The translations under genes and the position numbers were made by a program. This document shows, one piece after another, positions 40,073 to 49,920 of a stretch of 64,000 nt of DNA; position 1 is the stretch's first letter, and each line of letters starts with the position of its first letter. The notes below the pieces were generated by a model. That model was not told the DNA's origin. It made no database searches and saw only the letters and a list, made by a program, of their open reading frames with translations. The DNA comes from Actinomycetota bacterium (GTDB lineage Bacteria; Actinomycetota; Actinomycetes; S36-B12), in NCBI GenBank assembly GCA_030645615.1, contig JAUSNB010000014.1:57659-121658 (forward strand), given 5' to 3'.

Positions 40073-41592
40073 GCGGTCCAGCCCAGGGATCCGCCGCGCA
40101 GGCCCATGGCCCCGGCGACGTCGTCGCGGGACGGCCGGTCCCGGCCAGCGAGGTCGGCCAGCGACCAGGCCACCCGCAGGACGCGGTCGGGACCGCGGAG
40201 GTTGGCCGAACGTCGTTCGAGGTCGTGCAGCAGGTCGGCAGCCTTGGAGTCGAGTGGCCATCGGCGCAGGACAGACGTGGGCACCTCCGCGTTGGTCGAC
40301 CAGGGCAGCCCGACCATCCGGTGCCTGCCCCGCGCCCGGGCCGTGGTCACCCGGTGCCGGACCGACCCGGAGGGCTCGGCAGCCGGCCCGTCATCCAGTT
40401 CCCTGGCGCTGGGCCGGATCAGCAACAGGCGCACGTCCACGCGGTCCATGACCGGGCCGGACAGCCGGGCGGTGTATCGGCGCACGGCCGACGTGCTGCA
40501 CGAGCAGTCGGCCCCGGTGCCGACCCGCAGTCCGCACGGACACGGGTTGGCGGCGAGCACGAGCATGAACCTGGCCGGCAGGGATCCGGCCCACGCGGCA
40601 CGCTGCAGCCAGACCACCCCCGACTCCATGGGCTGTCGCAGGCCCTCCAGGCACGGCCGGGCAAACTCGGCCGCCTCGTCGAGGAAGAGCACGCCACGAT
40701 GGCTCAGCGTGGCCGCCCCGGGCTGGACCCGGCGGCCGGTGGCCGATCCGAGGAGGGCCGCGGCCGACGCCGAGTGGTGAGGCGACCGGGTGGGCGGCCG
40801 GCGAAAGGCCGCGTCGACGCGCTGCAGGCCCGCCACGGAATGGATCGCGGCCACCTCGATCGCCTCCTCGTCGTCGAGGTCGGGCAGCAGCCCCGGCAGC
40901 CGGTGCGCCAGCAGGGTCTTGCCCACCCCTGGCGGGCCGACCATGGCGACGTGATGCCCGCCAGCCGCCGCGGCCTCGAGGGCGAACTTGGCCTGCTCAT
41001 GCCCGCGCACCTCAGCCAGGTCGGGTTCGGGATCGACGTGGCCGGTCTCCTGGCCGGCGGGCACCGGAACGCCTGAACCCTCGCCGCGCACGATGGCCAT
41101 GACGTCGGCCAGGTCCCGCGCGGCGAGCACGGCGATGCCGGGCAAGCGGGAAATCTCGGGGGCGCTGTCGACCGGCACGACGACGCGCGCCATGCCGCAC
41201 TGCCGCGCGGCCAGGGCACCCGCCACCGCACCCCGCGTGGGGCGAAGGGCCCCGTCGAGCCCGAGCTCGCCAATGAACGCTGTGCGGTCAAGGCCCTGCG
41301 GCGTACCCTGGCCGCTGGCCAGCAGGACGCCTACGGCAATCGGCAGGTCAAGGGCCGATCCGTTCTTGGGCATCTCGGCCGGCGTGAGGCTGATGGTGAC
41401 CCGCTGCGCCGGCCAGGTGGCGCCGATGCTGGACACGGCCGACCGGGCCCGCCACCGCGACTCGCCGACCGAGGCGTCGGGCAGGCCGACCACGCCGACG
41501 CTCGGCAGCCCCTGGGCCACCTCGACCTCGACTTCGACGACCGTGCCGACGACGCCCCACAGCACCACCCCGCTCACCCGCGCCAGCGCCAT
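40069..41592 (-). CDS. comM: YifB/ComM-family Mg-chelatase-like AAA+ ATPase
   Basis: This 507-residue protein has an N-terminal ChlI-type Lon-protease-like domain (GLPSVGVVGLPDASVGESRW; TPAEMPKNGSALDLPIAVGV), Walker A MVGPPGVGKTLLAHRLPGLL near residue 220, Walker B GVLFLDEAAEF near 300 and a zinc-ribbon-like CPCG...CSCS insertion near 355. ComM is a branch-migration helicase for DNA uptake. The ATG at 41592 gives the canonical N-terminus. It lies between yraN and dprA with 4 bp spacing or overlap. Confidence 0.92.
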   Translation of the reverse strand: MALARVSGVVLWGVVGTVVEVEVEVAQGLPSVGVVGLPDASVGESRWRARSAVSSIGATWPAQRVTISLTPAEMPKNGSALDLPIAVGVLLASGQGTPQGLDRTAFIGELGLDGALRPTRGAVAGALAARQCGMARVVVPVDSAPEISRLPGIAVLAARDLADVMAIVRGEGSGVPVPAGQETGHVDPEPDLAEVRGHEQAKFALEAAAAGGHHVAMVGPPGVGKTLLAHRLPGLLPDLDDEEAIEVAAIHSVAGLQRVDAAFRRPPTRSPHHSASAAALLGSATGRRVQPGAATLSHRGVLFLDEAAEFARPCLEGLRQPMESGVVWLQRAAWAGSLPARFMLVLAANPCPCGLRVGTGADCSCSTSAVRRYTARLSGPVMDRVDVRLLLIRPSARELDDGPAAEPSGSVRHRVTTARARGRHRMVGLPWSTNAEVPTSVLRRWPLDSKAADLLHDLERRSANLRGPDRVLRVAWSLADLAGRDRPSRDDVAGAMGLRGGSLGWTA

Positions 41593-41596
41593 GCCC

Positions 41597-41953
41597 TCAC
41601 TCGACCCCGACGAGGTGCTGGAGGACCGGGGGCCCGGACCTCGGCTGGACGATCCCGATGACGTCGAAGCGGATCGTCGGCACATGGACCTGTTGCTCGT
41701 CGAGCCAGCGCAGCGCAGCGTGCCGGAGTCGTCTCAGCTTGCGCGGACCGACGGCTTCCACCGGCAGTCCGTACTGCTCGCTGCGGCGGGTCTTGACCTC
41801 GCACACCACCAGGCACGGTCCGTCCCGCGCAATGATGTCCAGTTCCCCGATCGAGCAGCGCCAGTTGCGGGCCAGGATGACCAGCCCCAGTGCCGTCAGG
41901 TGCCGCGCCGCGAGATCCTCGCCGTAACGACCCAGTGCGTCCTTGGCCCGCAT
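41597..41953 (-). CDS. yraN: YraN/UPF0102 endonuclease-like protein
   Basis: This 118-residue protein has the family pattern GRYGEDLAARHLTALGLVIL, NWRCSIGELDIIARDG with the nuclease-like Glu and Asp, and LVVCEVKTRRSEQYG with the ExK motif. The fold is that of Holliday-junction resolvase-like nucleases; the role is not proven. ATG at 41953 follows GGGAGG; a GTG two codons earlier also exists. It precedes comM and dprA, an order kept across actinomycetes. Confidence 0.92.
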   Translation of the reverse strand: MRAKDALGRYGEDLAARHLTALGLVILARNWRCSIGELDIIARDGPCLVVCEVKTRRSEQYGLPVEAVGPRKLRRLRHAALRWLDEQQVHVPTIRFDVIGIVQPRSGPPVLQHLVGVE

Positions 41954-42073
41954 GCCCACCTCCCGGTGGACAGGGTGGCCGCGGCAGGGTGCCGGGTCAG
42001 GGGCGGGCCGCTGGCCTGTGGACCCCGGGCCGCAGCTGGCGTGCGCTGTGCACGGCCATCTCGTCTGCGACTC

Positions 42074-42973
42074 CTAGGAGTCCTCCGCCACCAATTGCGC
42101 GCGGATGACTGCCAGTTGATCGCGGTCGGCCTGGGGAAGCTCGGGGAACTTGGGGTCCATGCCCATCAGGGTGTGGGCCATGATCGCGGACACGCAGATG
42201 CGGGCGAACCACTTGCGGTCCGCGGGCACGACGTACCAAGGAGCCCACTCGGTGCTCGTGTGCGACAGCATCTCCGAGTACGCCTTCTGGTAGTCGTCCC
42301 AGAACTGGCGCTCCCGGGCGTCGGCCGCGGAGAACTTCCAGTTCTTGTCCGGCTCGTCGATCCGGGCGAGGAAACGCTTGCGCTGCTCATCCTTCGACAG
42401 GTTCAGGAACACCTTGACCACGACGAAGCCGTTGTCGACGAGGTAGCGCTCCCAGTCGTTGATCTCGCGGTACCGGCGCTTCCAGACGTCGCCGCCGCGG
42501 CTGGCGGGCGGCAGCTTCTGGCCGTGGAGAATCTCGGGGTGGACGCGCACGACGAGGACCTCCTCGTAGTGCGACCGGTTGAAGATCCCGATGTCGCCGC
42601 GGGCCGGGAGGTTGACCTGCGCCCGCCACAGGTAGTCGTGGTCGAGCTCGGCACTTGTCGGCGCCTTGAAGGATCGCACGTGCACCCCTTGCGGATTCAC
42701 CCCGCTCATGACGTGCCGAATGGTGCCGTCCTTGCCGGCGGCGTCCAGCGCCTGCAGGCACAGGAGCACGGCATAGGTGTCCTGGGCCGCCAGCCGCTCC
42801 TGGTACTCGGAGAGCATCCCGACGCCGCGCTGCAGCAGCTCGTCGCCGCTCTCCTTGTCGACGAGCCCGGACGTGTAGCCAGGGTCGAAGTCCCTTGAGA
42901 GCACCACATCGCTGCCGGGCTTGACCCTCAGCGGCTTGATGAAGTCGTCGAGCATCCTGTCGACATCTGGCAT
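42074..42973 (-). CDS. polyphosphate kinase 2 family protein
   Basis: This 299-residue PPK2 protein has Walker A ALDAAGKDGTIRHVMSGVNP near residue 75, GVHVRSFKAPTSAELDHDYL near 95, GDIGIFNRSHYEEVLVVRVH (Walker B and lid) near 125 and KWFARICVSAIMAH near 262. PPK2 enzymes move phosphate between polyphosphate and nucleotides; which nucleotide is unclear. Start at ATG 42973 behind GGGAGG. It sits between rnhB (3' end overlaps none) and yraN, as a single gene in a DNA-processing cluster. Confidence 0.9.
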   Translation of the reverse strand: MPDVDRMLDDFIKPLRVKPGSDVVLSRDFDPGYTSGLVDKESGDELLQRGVGMLSEYQERLAAQDTYAVLLCLQALDAAGKDGTIRHVMSGVNPQGVHVRSFKAPTSAELDHDYLWRAQVNLPARGDIGIFNRSHYEEVLVVRVHPEILHGQKLPPASRGGDVWKRRYREINDWERYLVDNGFVVVKVFLNLSKDEQRKRFLARIDEPDKNWKFSAADARERQFWDDYQKAYSEMLSHTSTEWAPWYVVPADRKWFARICVSAIMAHTLMGMDPKFPELPQADRDQLAVIRAQLVAEDS

Positions 42974-42989
42974 GGCGGCCTCCCGGCGA

Positions 42990-43703
42990 TCACGGTGGCG
43001 TGGCGCTGTCCACCGTAGCGGCCTCATGCACAGGGAGGCGCCATGACTGCCGATGATGGACGGTGGGGCCGTGGCAGCGCAGTGCCTCGATGTGCTCCGG
43101 GGCCGCGTACCCCTTGTTGGCCGCCCAGCCGTACTCAGGATGGCGGTGCGCCAACTCGACCATGATGGCGTCGCGCTCGGTCTTGGCGAGGATGCTGGCC
43201 GCCGCGACGGAGGCGCAGGTCAGGTCCGCCTTGACCCGCATGGTGACGGGTGGCAGGCAGGCCCGGTCGCCGGTGTCGTCATCGAACAGACCGCCCTGGG
43301 CCGGCGCGGAGAGCCAGTCGTGGCTGCCGTCCAGCAGGATGGCATCCGGCGAGACCGGGAGTCCGGCGAGCGCCCGCAGCCCGGCCCGGCGCAGTGCCCC
43401 GATGATGCCGACCTCGTCAATCTCGACCGCGCTGGCATGGCCCACGGCGTAGCCCACGGCCCATGCGCGGATCCGCGGGACCAGTCGCTCGCGGGCCCCC
43501 GGGCTGAGCAGCTTGCTGTCCCGCACGCCCGGCAGCGCACGAGTCACCGTCCGGTCTACGAGGACGACTCCGACGGTCACCGGACCCCCAAGCGCGCCGC
43601 GGCCGACCTCGTCCATGGACGCCAGCAGGTGCGGACCCTCGCGGAGCAGCCGTCTCTCCAGCCGCAGGGTGGTGCGCGCACCGACTCCGGCAGACGGGGC
43701 CAC
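42990..43703 (-). CDS. rnhB: ribonuclease HII
   Basis: The 237-residue enzyme has all four acidic catalytic residues: [20 protein letters not shown] near residue 29 (Asp, Glu), [10 protein letters not shown] near 120 (Asp) and [20 protein letters not shown] near 155 (Asp). It removes RNA from RNA/DNA hybrids and misincorporated ribonucleotides. GTG at 43703 lies 3 bp after the lepB stop. The PPK2 gene starts 16 bp downstream. Confidence 0.94.
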   Translation of the reverse strand: MAPSAGVGARTTLRLERRLLREGPHLLASMDEVGRGALGGPVTVGVVLVDRTVTRALPGVRDSKLLSPGARERLVPRIRAWAVGYAVGHASAVEIDEVGIIGALRRAGLRALAGLPVSPDAILLDGSHDWLSAPAQGGLFDDDTGDRACLPPVTMRVKADLTCASVAAASILAKTERDAIMVELAHRHPEYGWAANKGYAAPEHIEALRCHGPTVHHRQSWRLPVHEAATVDSATPP

Positions 43704-43706
43704 GTC

Positions 43707-44540
43707 CTAGTCGCCTTCGCCGTCCGCCGTGGGCTCGGTCGACGGCTCCGGCGAGTACTGGGCGGAGGGTTCCACGCCCCCCGGTCCGTCGGCGATTGCC
43801 GGGTTGCCGTAGACGGCCGGGATCGGCATGGTGCCGACCTGGGAAAGGGGCCACACGACAAGGAAGACCCGGCCCACGACATTGGGCTCGGGCACCCCGC
43901 CGTCGGCTACGTCGAGGTGGAACCGCGAGTCGCGCGAGTTGCCACGGTTGTCGCCCATGACGAAGACCGCCCCCTTGGGCACGACCACGTCGAACCGCAC
44001 CTGGTCGGTCGGGCCGATGATGTAGTCCTCGTCCAGGGCAACGCCGTTGAGCAGGATCCGGCCGGAATCGTCGCAGCAGGCAACCCGGTCACCCTCGATC
44101 CCGATCACCCGCTTGACGAGGTCCTGGCCACTGTCGCTCGGCAGCAGTCCAACGAAGGTGAAGGCCGTGCGGACCATGCCGGGGAAGCCCTCCGGGGATG
44201 GCTCGGGGTCGGGCAGCCATCCGCCCGGGTCCTTGAAGACGACCACCTCGCCGCGCGTCACGCCTCCCAGGCTCGTGGTGATCTTGGACGCGAGGATGCG
44301 GTCATTGACCTGCAACGTGTCCTCCATCGAGGCACTGGGCACGTAGAAGGCCTGAGCGAGGAACGCGCGCACGAGCGCCGACAGCACCAGGGCGGTGACG
44401 ATGACTATCGCCAGTTCCCGCAGCCAGCGCGCGGCCCCGCCCGACGCCCGCCGCGGCGCCTTGCCGCGCGCGTGCCGCCGTCGCAGGCCCGGCTCCTGGG
44501 CCGGCAGCGGCTGCTGCGGGTCGCGCGCGGATACGGCCAC
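43707..44540 (-). CDS. lepB: signal peptidase I (second copy)
   Basis: This 277-residue protein has one N-terminal membrane helix (about residues 41-62), the catalytic Ser in YVPSASMEDTLQVNDRILAS near residue 70 and Lys in DLVKRVIGIEGDRV near 142, then MGDNRGNSRDSRFH near 195. It removes signal peptides outside the membrane. A 40-residue C-terminal Pro/Glu-rich tail is unlike its neighbour copy. Its GTG start and the preceding lepB stop share one base. Confidence 0.93.
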   Translation of the reverse strand: MAVSARDPQQPLPAQEPGLRRRHARGKAPRRASGGAARWLRELAIVIVTALVLSALVRAFLAQAFYVPSASMEDTLQVNDRILASKITTSLGGVTRGEVVVFKDPGGWLPDPEPSPEGFPGMVRTAFTFVGLLPSDSGQDLVKRVIGIEGDRVACCDDSGRILLNGVALDEDYIIGPTDQVRFDVVVPKGAVFVMGDNRGNSRDSRFHLDVADGGVPEPNVVGRVFLVVWPLSQVGTMPIPAVYGNPAIADGPGGVEPSAQYSPEPSTEPTADGEGD

Positions 44541-45229
44541 TAGGAAGCCGCCGCTGCTGGCGCTTCAGGAATGGTGACGAACGTCTCGGGGATCTCGAGG
44601 ACCTGCAGCCGGGTCAGCGGCCACAGCACGGCCATGGCCCGCCCGACGACCTTGGACTCCGGGACGAAGCCGCCACCGGGATCGCCGAGATGGAACCGCG
44701 AGTCTGCGGAGTTCGACCGGTGGTCCCCCATGACCCACAGCATGCCCTGCGGCACCTCGACATCGAAATCCTGCAGGCTCGGCACGTCCTCCGGGTAGAG
44801 GTACGCGGCTTCGTCGAGCGGGGCGCCATTGACCGTGACCCGGCCTTGCTCGTCGCAGCAGGTCACGCGGTCCCCGCCCACCCCGATGACCCGCTTGATG
44901 AAGTCCGTCGAGTCAGGCTCCATGAGCCCGAGTGACTGGCCTACCCACGTGAGCGCCCCGGCGACCGGGTTGCGCTGCGGCACCTCGCTGGCGGGGACGA
45001 AGGAATCCGAGCCGTCGAAGACCACGACGTCGCCTCGCTCGATCGGGCGGACGTGATAGACCGCCCGGTTCACCAGTACGCGGTCGCCGATCCCGAGGGT
45101 GTCCTCCATCGAACCCGACGGAATCGAGAAGGGCTTGACGAGGAAGGTCGTGACCAGCAGGACAACGCCGAGCGCTATCGCGATCGTGAGCGGGATGTCC
45201 CACCAATGCTGCCGATCGGCGTCGGCCAA
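44540..45229 (-). CDS. lepB: signal peptidase I (first copy)
   Basis: This 229-residue paralogue has a membrane helix at about residues 11-33, catalytic Ser in SIPSGSMEDTLGIGDRVLVN near 39, Lys in DFIKRVIGVGGDRV near 112 and MGDHRSNSADSRFH near 165. It is shorter than the 43707 copy and lacks the acidic tail. It starts 5 bp after rplS, so secretion and ribosomal protein genes share a transcript, as in other actinomycetes. Confidence 0.93.
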   Translation of the reverse strand: MADADRQHWWDIPLTIAIALGVVLLVTTFLVKPFSIPSGSMEDTLGIGDRVLVNRAVYHVRPIERGDVVVFDGSDSFVPASEVPQRNPVAGALTWVGQSLGLMEPDSTDFIKRVIGVGGDRVTCCDEQGRVTVNGAPLDEAAYLYPEDVPSLQDFDVEVPQGMLWVMGDHRSNSADSRFHLGDPGGGFVPESKVVGRAMAVLWPLTRLQVLEIPETFVTIPEAPAAAAS

Positions 45230-45234
45230 GCCGC

Positions 45235-45597
45235 TCAGCCCTCGGTCTTGACGTTCTCGCGACGCTCGCGGATCTTCGCCTTCTTGCCGCGCAGGTCGCG
45301 AAGGTAGTACAGCTTCGCGCGCCGGACGTCGCCGCGAGTGGCTACCTCGATCTTCTCGATGATGGGGGTGTGCACGGGGAAGGTACGCTCAACGCCCACG
45401 CCGTAGGACACCTTGCGCACGGTGAAGGTCTCGCTGACACCGGAGCCAGACCGGGCGATCACGACGCCCTGGAACAACTGCACGCGGGTCTTGCTGCCCT
45501 CGACCACCTTGACGAACACCTTCAGGGTGTCGCCAGCGCGGAAGTCGGGGATGTCGCTCCGAAGGGAGCCTGCATCGACGGCGTCGAGGGTCTTCAT
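45235..45597 (-). CDS. rplS: 50S ribosomal protein L19
   Basis: The 120-residue protein has the L19 pattern: [40 protein letters not shown] near residue 40 and [20 protein letters not shown] near 94. I use the ATG at 45597, which gives the family length; the frame is open upstream. In most actinomycetes trmD lies directly before it; here phosphoglucomutase stands between. Confidence 0.96.
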   Translation of the reverse strand: MKTLDAVDAGSLRSDIPDFRAGDTLKVFVKVVEGSKTRVQLFQGVVIARSGSGVSETFTVRKVSYGVGVERTFPVHTPIIEKIEVATRGDVRRAKLYYLRDLRGKKAKIRERRENVKTEG

Positions 45598-45806
45598 GGG
45601 GGATCGCTTCCTGCAGGCGCCACGGGTCGCCCACGTGTGTGGGAGGGGGTACTGCCGGCCAAGGCCGAGCCCATCGTCGGGCCGCGCCCCCTGTGGCGGG
45701 GCGGTCCGAGTGCGTCCCCGTGAGGGAACACGACTGAAAGGGCCTCCGTAGTCTGCCACGATGAGGGCCAAGCCCCCAAACCGCCCCTCATGTGACCGGA
45801 GCACCC
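45598..45806. promoter_or_regulatory. divergent intergenic region rplS / pgm
   Basis: These 209 bp contain the leaders of rplS (minus) and phosphoglucomutase (plus). I see no clear -35/-10 pair, riboswitch or repeat. The 3' part is purine-poor with a weak CGGAG before the pgm start. The separation shows that rplS must have its own promoter rather than read-through from trmD. Confidence 0.35.
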
Positions 45807-47462
<1,656 letters not shown>

Positions 47463-47494
47463 CCCACGCCGTTGTCGGTCAGTCCCGCGGGTGG

Positions 47495-48205
47495 TCAGTC
47501 CGGCAGCAGGTCGGGGCGCCGCCGCCGGGTCAGCTCGATCGCCCGCTCCCGGCGCCACTGCGCGATCCGGCCGTGGTGGCCGCTGACCAGCACCTCGGGG
47601 ACCGCCAGGTCACGCCACAACGGCGGCTTGGTGTACACCGGCCCCTCGAGCAGGCCAGCCATGCCACCGGGGGCGAACGAGTCGTCGACAGCGCTGTCGG
47701 CGTTCCCGAGGACGCCGGGCAGCAGGCGCACCACGGCCTCGACCATGACGAGCGCTGCGGCCTCGCCTCCGGCAAGCACGTAGTCGCCGATCGACGTCTC
47801 GCGCACCCCGGCCCAGTCGTCGCGGGCCCGCACGTGCTCGGCCACCCGGGCGTCTATGCCCTCGTAGCGTCCGCAGGCAACGACCAGCCAGTCGTCCTGG
47901 CTCCAGTGCTGGGCGGTGCCCTGGTCGAACAGGTCGCCCGACGGGGTGGGCACGACCAGCCAAGGCCGGCCCTCCCCCGAGGCCCGCAGCGCATCAAGGG
48001 CCTCGCCCCAAGGGAGCGGGCTCATGACCATGCCGGGACCCCCGCCATACGGGGTGTCGTCGACCGTGTTGTGCCGGTCGTGCGCGAAGTCGCGCAGGTC
48101 GTGCACCCGCAGGTCAAGGAGCCCGGCGTCGATCGCCTTCCCCAGCAACGAGAGCCGCAGCGGCGCGAGGTAGCCGGGGAAGATCGAGACGATGTCGACG
48201 CGCAT
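47495..48205 (-). CDS. trmD: tRNA (guanine37-N1)-methyltransferase
   Basis: The 236-residue SPOUT enzyme has [20 protein letters not shown] at the N-terminus, [17 protein letters not shown] near residue 50 and the trefoil-knot SAM site [20 protein letters not shown] near 136, then [17 protein letters not shown]. It methylates G37 to prevent frameshifting. Its start overlaps the rimM stop by one base. Confidence 0.96.
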   Translation of the reverse strand: MRVDIVSIFPGYLAPLRLSLLGKAIDAGLLDLRVHDLRDFAHDRHNTVDDTPYGGGPGMVMSPLPWGEALDALRASGEGRPWLVVPTPSGDLFDQGTAQHWSQDDWLVVACGRYEGIDARVAEHVRARDDWAGVRETSIGDYVLAGGEAAALVMVEAVVRLLPGVLGNADSAVDDSFAPGGMAGLLEGPVYTKPPLWRDLAVPEVLVSGHHGRIAQWRRERAIELTRRRRPDLLPD

Positions 48206-48720
48206 CAGCCCTCGTCGGCGTCGAGCAGGCCGGCCGGCGGGTCGACGACGAGCCGGCGGCCGGGCAGGTCGACGACCGGGACGATCACGGACACGAAGGG
48301 GATGAGCGCCTCCCGATCGCCCGCTACGCGCACGACCAGCAGGTCCTGGGCGGGGAGGTGCAGGACATCGAGCACCTCGCCGATGCGGGATCCGTCGACG
48401 TGGTCCACGAGGCAGCCGATCAGCGTGCTGTCGTAGAACTCCTCGGGATCCTCGGGCATGACGTCATCGGCCCGCTCGACCTCGAGCAGCGTGCCCCGCA
48501 GGGCCTCCGCTGCATTGCGGTCGCTGATCCCCTCGAACGTGACGAGGAGCCGACCCGAGTGCCAGTGAAGCCGCTCGACGACGAGGTCTTCCCTGCGGTC
48601 GTCAAGGGCAAAGACCGAGCCGGGTGCGAAACGCTCATCTGGCTCGTCCGTGCGCGGCTCGACCGTGACCTCGCCTCGGATGCCGTGCGGCCGGCCGATG
48701 CGACCGACGACGACGCGCAT
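48205..48720 (-). CDS. rimM: ribosome maturation factor RimM
   Basis: This 171-residue protein has the RimM N-terminal barrel ([20 protein letters not shown]) and PRC-barrel domain ([20 protein letters not shown] near residue 92, then [16 protein letters not shown]). It assists 16S processing and binds S19 during 30S assembly. It lies 6 bp after khpA and overlaps trmD by one base. Confidence 0.95.
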   Translation of the reverse strand: MRVVVGRIGRPHGIRGEVTVEPRTDEPDERFAPGSVFALDDRREDLVVERLHWHSGRLLVTFEGISDRNAAEALRGTLLEVERADDVMPEDPEEFYDSTLIGCLVDHVDGSRIGEVLDVLHLPAQDLLVVRVAGDREALIPFVSVIVPVVDLPGRRLVVDPPAGLLDADEG

Positions 48721-48726
48721 CGGCGA

Positions 48727-48966
48727 CTAGCGCTCGACGACGTCGAGGAAGTCGATGCGCACTCCGCGGTCGTCGTTCAGGGCCGTGACGACGGTGCGCA
48801 GCGCAGTGGCCGTGCGGCCGCCCCGGCCGATGACCCGGCCCATGTCGTCCGGGTGGACCCGGACGTCGAGGGAGCGACCGCGACGGTTCGTGCGCATGCG
48901 CACATCGACGTCGTCGGGATGGTCGACGATGCCGCGCACCAGGTGGCTGAGGGCCTCCTCGAGCAT
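48727..48966 (-). CDS. khpA: KH-domain RNA-binding protein KhpA
   Basis: This 79-residue protein is one KH domain, with the RNA-binding GxxG loop in VIGRGGRTATALRTVV near residue 48 and the N-terminal LEEALSHLVRGIVDHPDDVD. KhpA acts with KhpB in RNA control in other Gram-positive bacteria. It overlaps the rpsP stop by one base and is always found here between rpsP and rimM in actinomycetes. Confidence 0.93.
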   Translation of the reverse strand: MLEEALSHLVRGIVDHPDDVDVRMRTNRRGRSLDVRVHPDDMGRVIGRGGRTATALRTVVTALNDDRGVRIDFLDVVER

Positions 48967-49664
48967 CAGGCGCCAGAGCCTTCGGCCCGCGTTGCCTCGG
49001 CCTCGTCCGCGACGGCCTCGATCGCCTCAGCAACCGCTTCGACGGCAACCGCGTCCGCGACGTCCGCCACGACCACGGCCTCCTCGGCCACGACCTCGGC
49101 ATCGATCGCGGCAGCCATGGCCTCCTCGGCGACGACCTCGGCCTCGACCGTGCCGGTCTCGACGGCCTCGACCAGGGCCTCCTCGGCCACGATCTCGGCG
49201 ACGACAGCCTCGGCAACCGCGTCGTCGGCCACTGCCTCGGCAACCTCGGCCACGACGATGGCCTCGACGGCCGTGTCGACGACCTTCTGCAGCTTGGGCT
49301 TCGGGGCCGTCTTCGACTCCTCGGCGGCGGACTTGACGGCCGCCTCGAACGCGAGCGTCTTGCTGGGCTTCGGTGCAGCCACCTCAAGAGTGCCCTCGGC
49401 GCCAGGCAGGCCCTTGAACTTCTGCCAGTCGCCGGTGACCTTGAGGATCGCGGCCACGGCCTCGGTCGGCTGCGCGCCGACGCCGAGCCAGTACTGGATC
49501 CGGTCGGAATCGACCCGGATGACGCTCGGGTTGTCCATCGGCTGGTAGATGCCGAGCTCCTCGATCGCGCGGCCGTTGCGGGCGGTGCGCGAGTCGGCGA
49601 CGACGATGCGGTACTGCGGCGCGTGGATCTTGCCCAGGCGCTTCAACTTGATCTTGACAGCCAC
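48966..49664 (-). CDS. rpsP: 30S ribosomal protein S16 with long acidic tail
   Basis: Residues 1-80 are a normal S16: [39 protein letters not shown] and [20 protein letters not shown]. From about residue 115 to 232 the protein is an Ala/Val/Glu repeat (units like VVAEEA, AVAEAV) with almost no other residues, tripling the usual length of 80-110. The start is GTG 49664. Such tails are known in actinomycete S16 but this one is long. The tail is probably flexible and solvent exposed. Confidence 0.94.
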   Translation of the reverse strand: MAVKIKLKRLGKIHAPQYRIVVADSRTARNGRAIEELGIYQPMDNPSVIRVDSDRIQYWLGVGAQPTEAVAAILKVTGDWQKFKGLPGAEGTLEVAAPKPSKTLAFEAAVKSAAEESKTAPKPKLQKVVDTAVEAIVVAEVAEAVADDAVAEAVVAEIVAEEALVEAVETGTVEAEVVAEEAMAAAIDAEVVAEEAVVVADVADAVAVEAVAEAIEAVADEAEATRAEGSGA

Positions 49665-49920
49665 GGGTGCTGAGTTCTCCTGTTGTATGGGGCGGCGCCC
49701 GTCCTCCTCCGCGTGGGGACACGGACGAGCACGACAGCCTATGGACCGCCGGATCCGGAGGGATAGAGGGCCAACCGGGCGGCGAGTGCCCGCTCATTCT
49801 GCCAGACCTCGAACGGGCCGGCGCACCCGCCTCACGCGACATGCCATCGCATGGGGCCAGACTGTCCTCCCGTGAGGTGGCGGGAGCCCCTGGCGCAGGC
49901 GCGAACACGAGGAGCAGCCC
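49665..49920. promoter_or_regulatory. divergent intergenic region rpsP / phosphoketolase
   Basis: These 256 bp hold the leaders of rpsP (minus; AGGAG about 13 bp upstream of its GTG) and phosphoketolase (plus; GAGGAG 6 bp before the ATG). I found no repeat or riboswitch pattern and no confident promoter hexamers. Short open frames here lack ribosome sites and coding character. Confidence 0.35.

Noticed and set aside
37880..40780. A 966-codon open frame on the plus strand
   Set aside because: It is antisense to xerC, dprA and comM, all with full family motifs; it has no recognisable motif and results from high G+C.
48970..49320. Repeated GC-rich units that could suggest a tandem repeat or CRISPR
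   Set aside because: They stay in frame with rpsP and encode Ala/Val/Glu; there is no regular repeat-spacer pattern.
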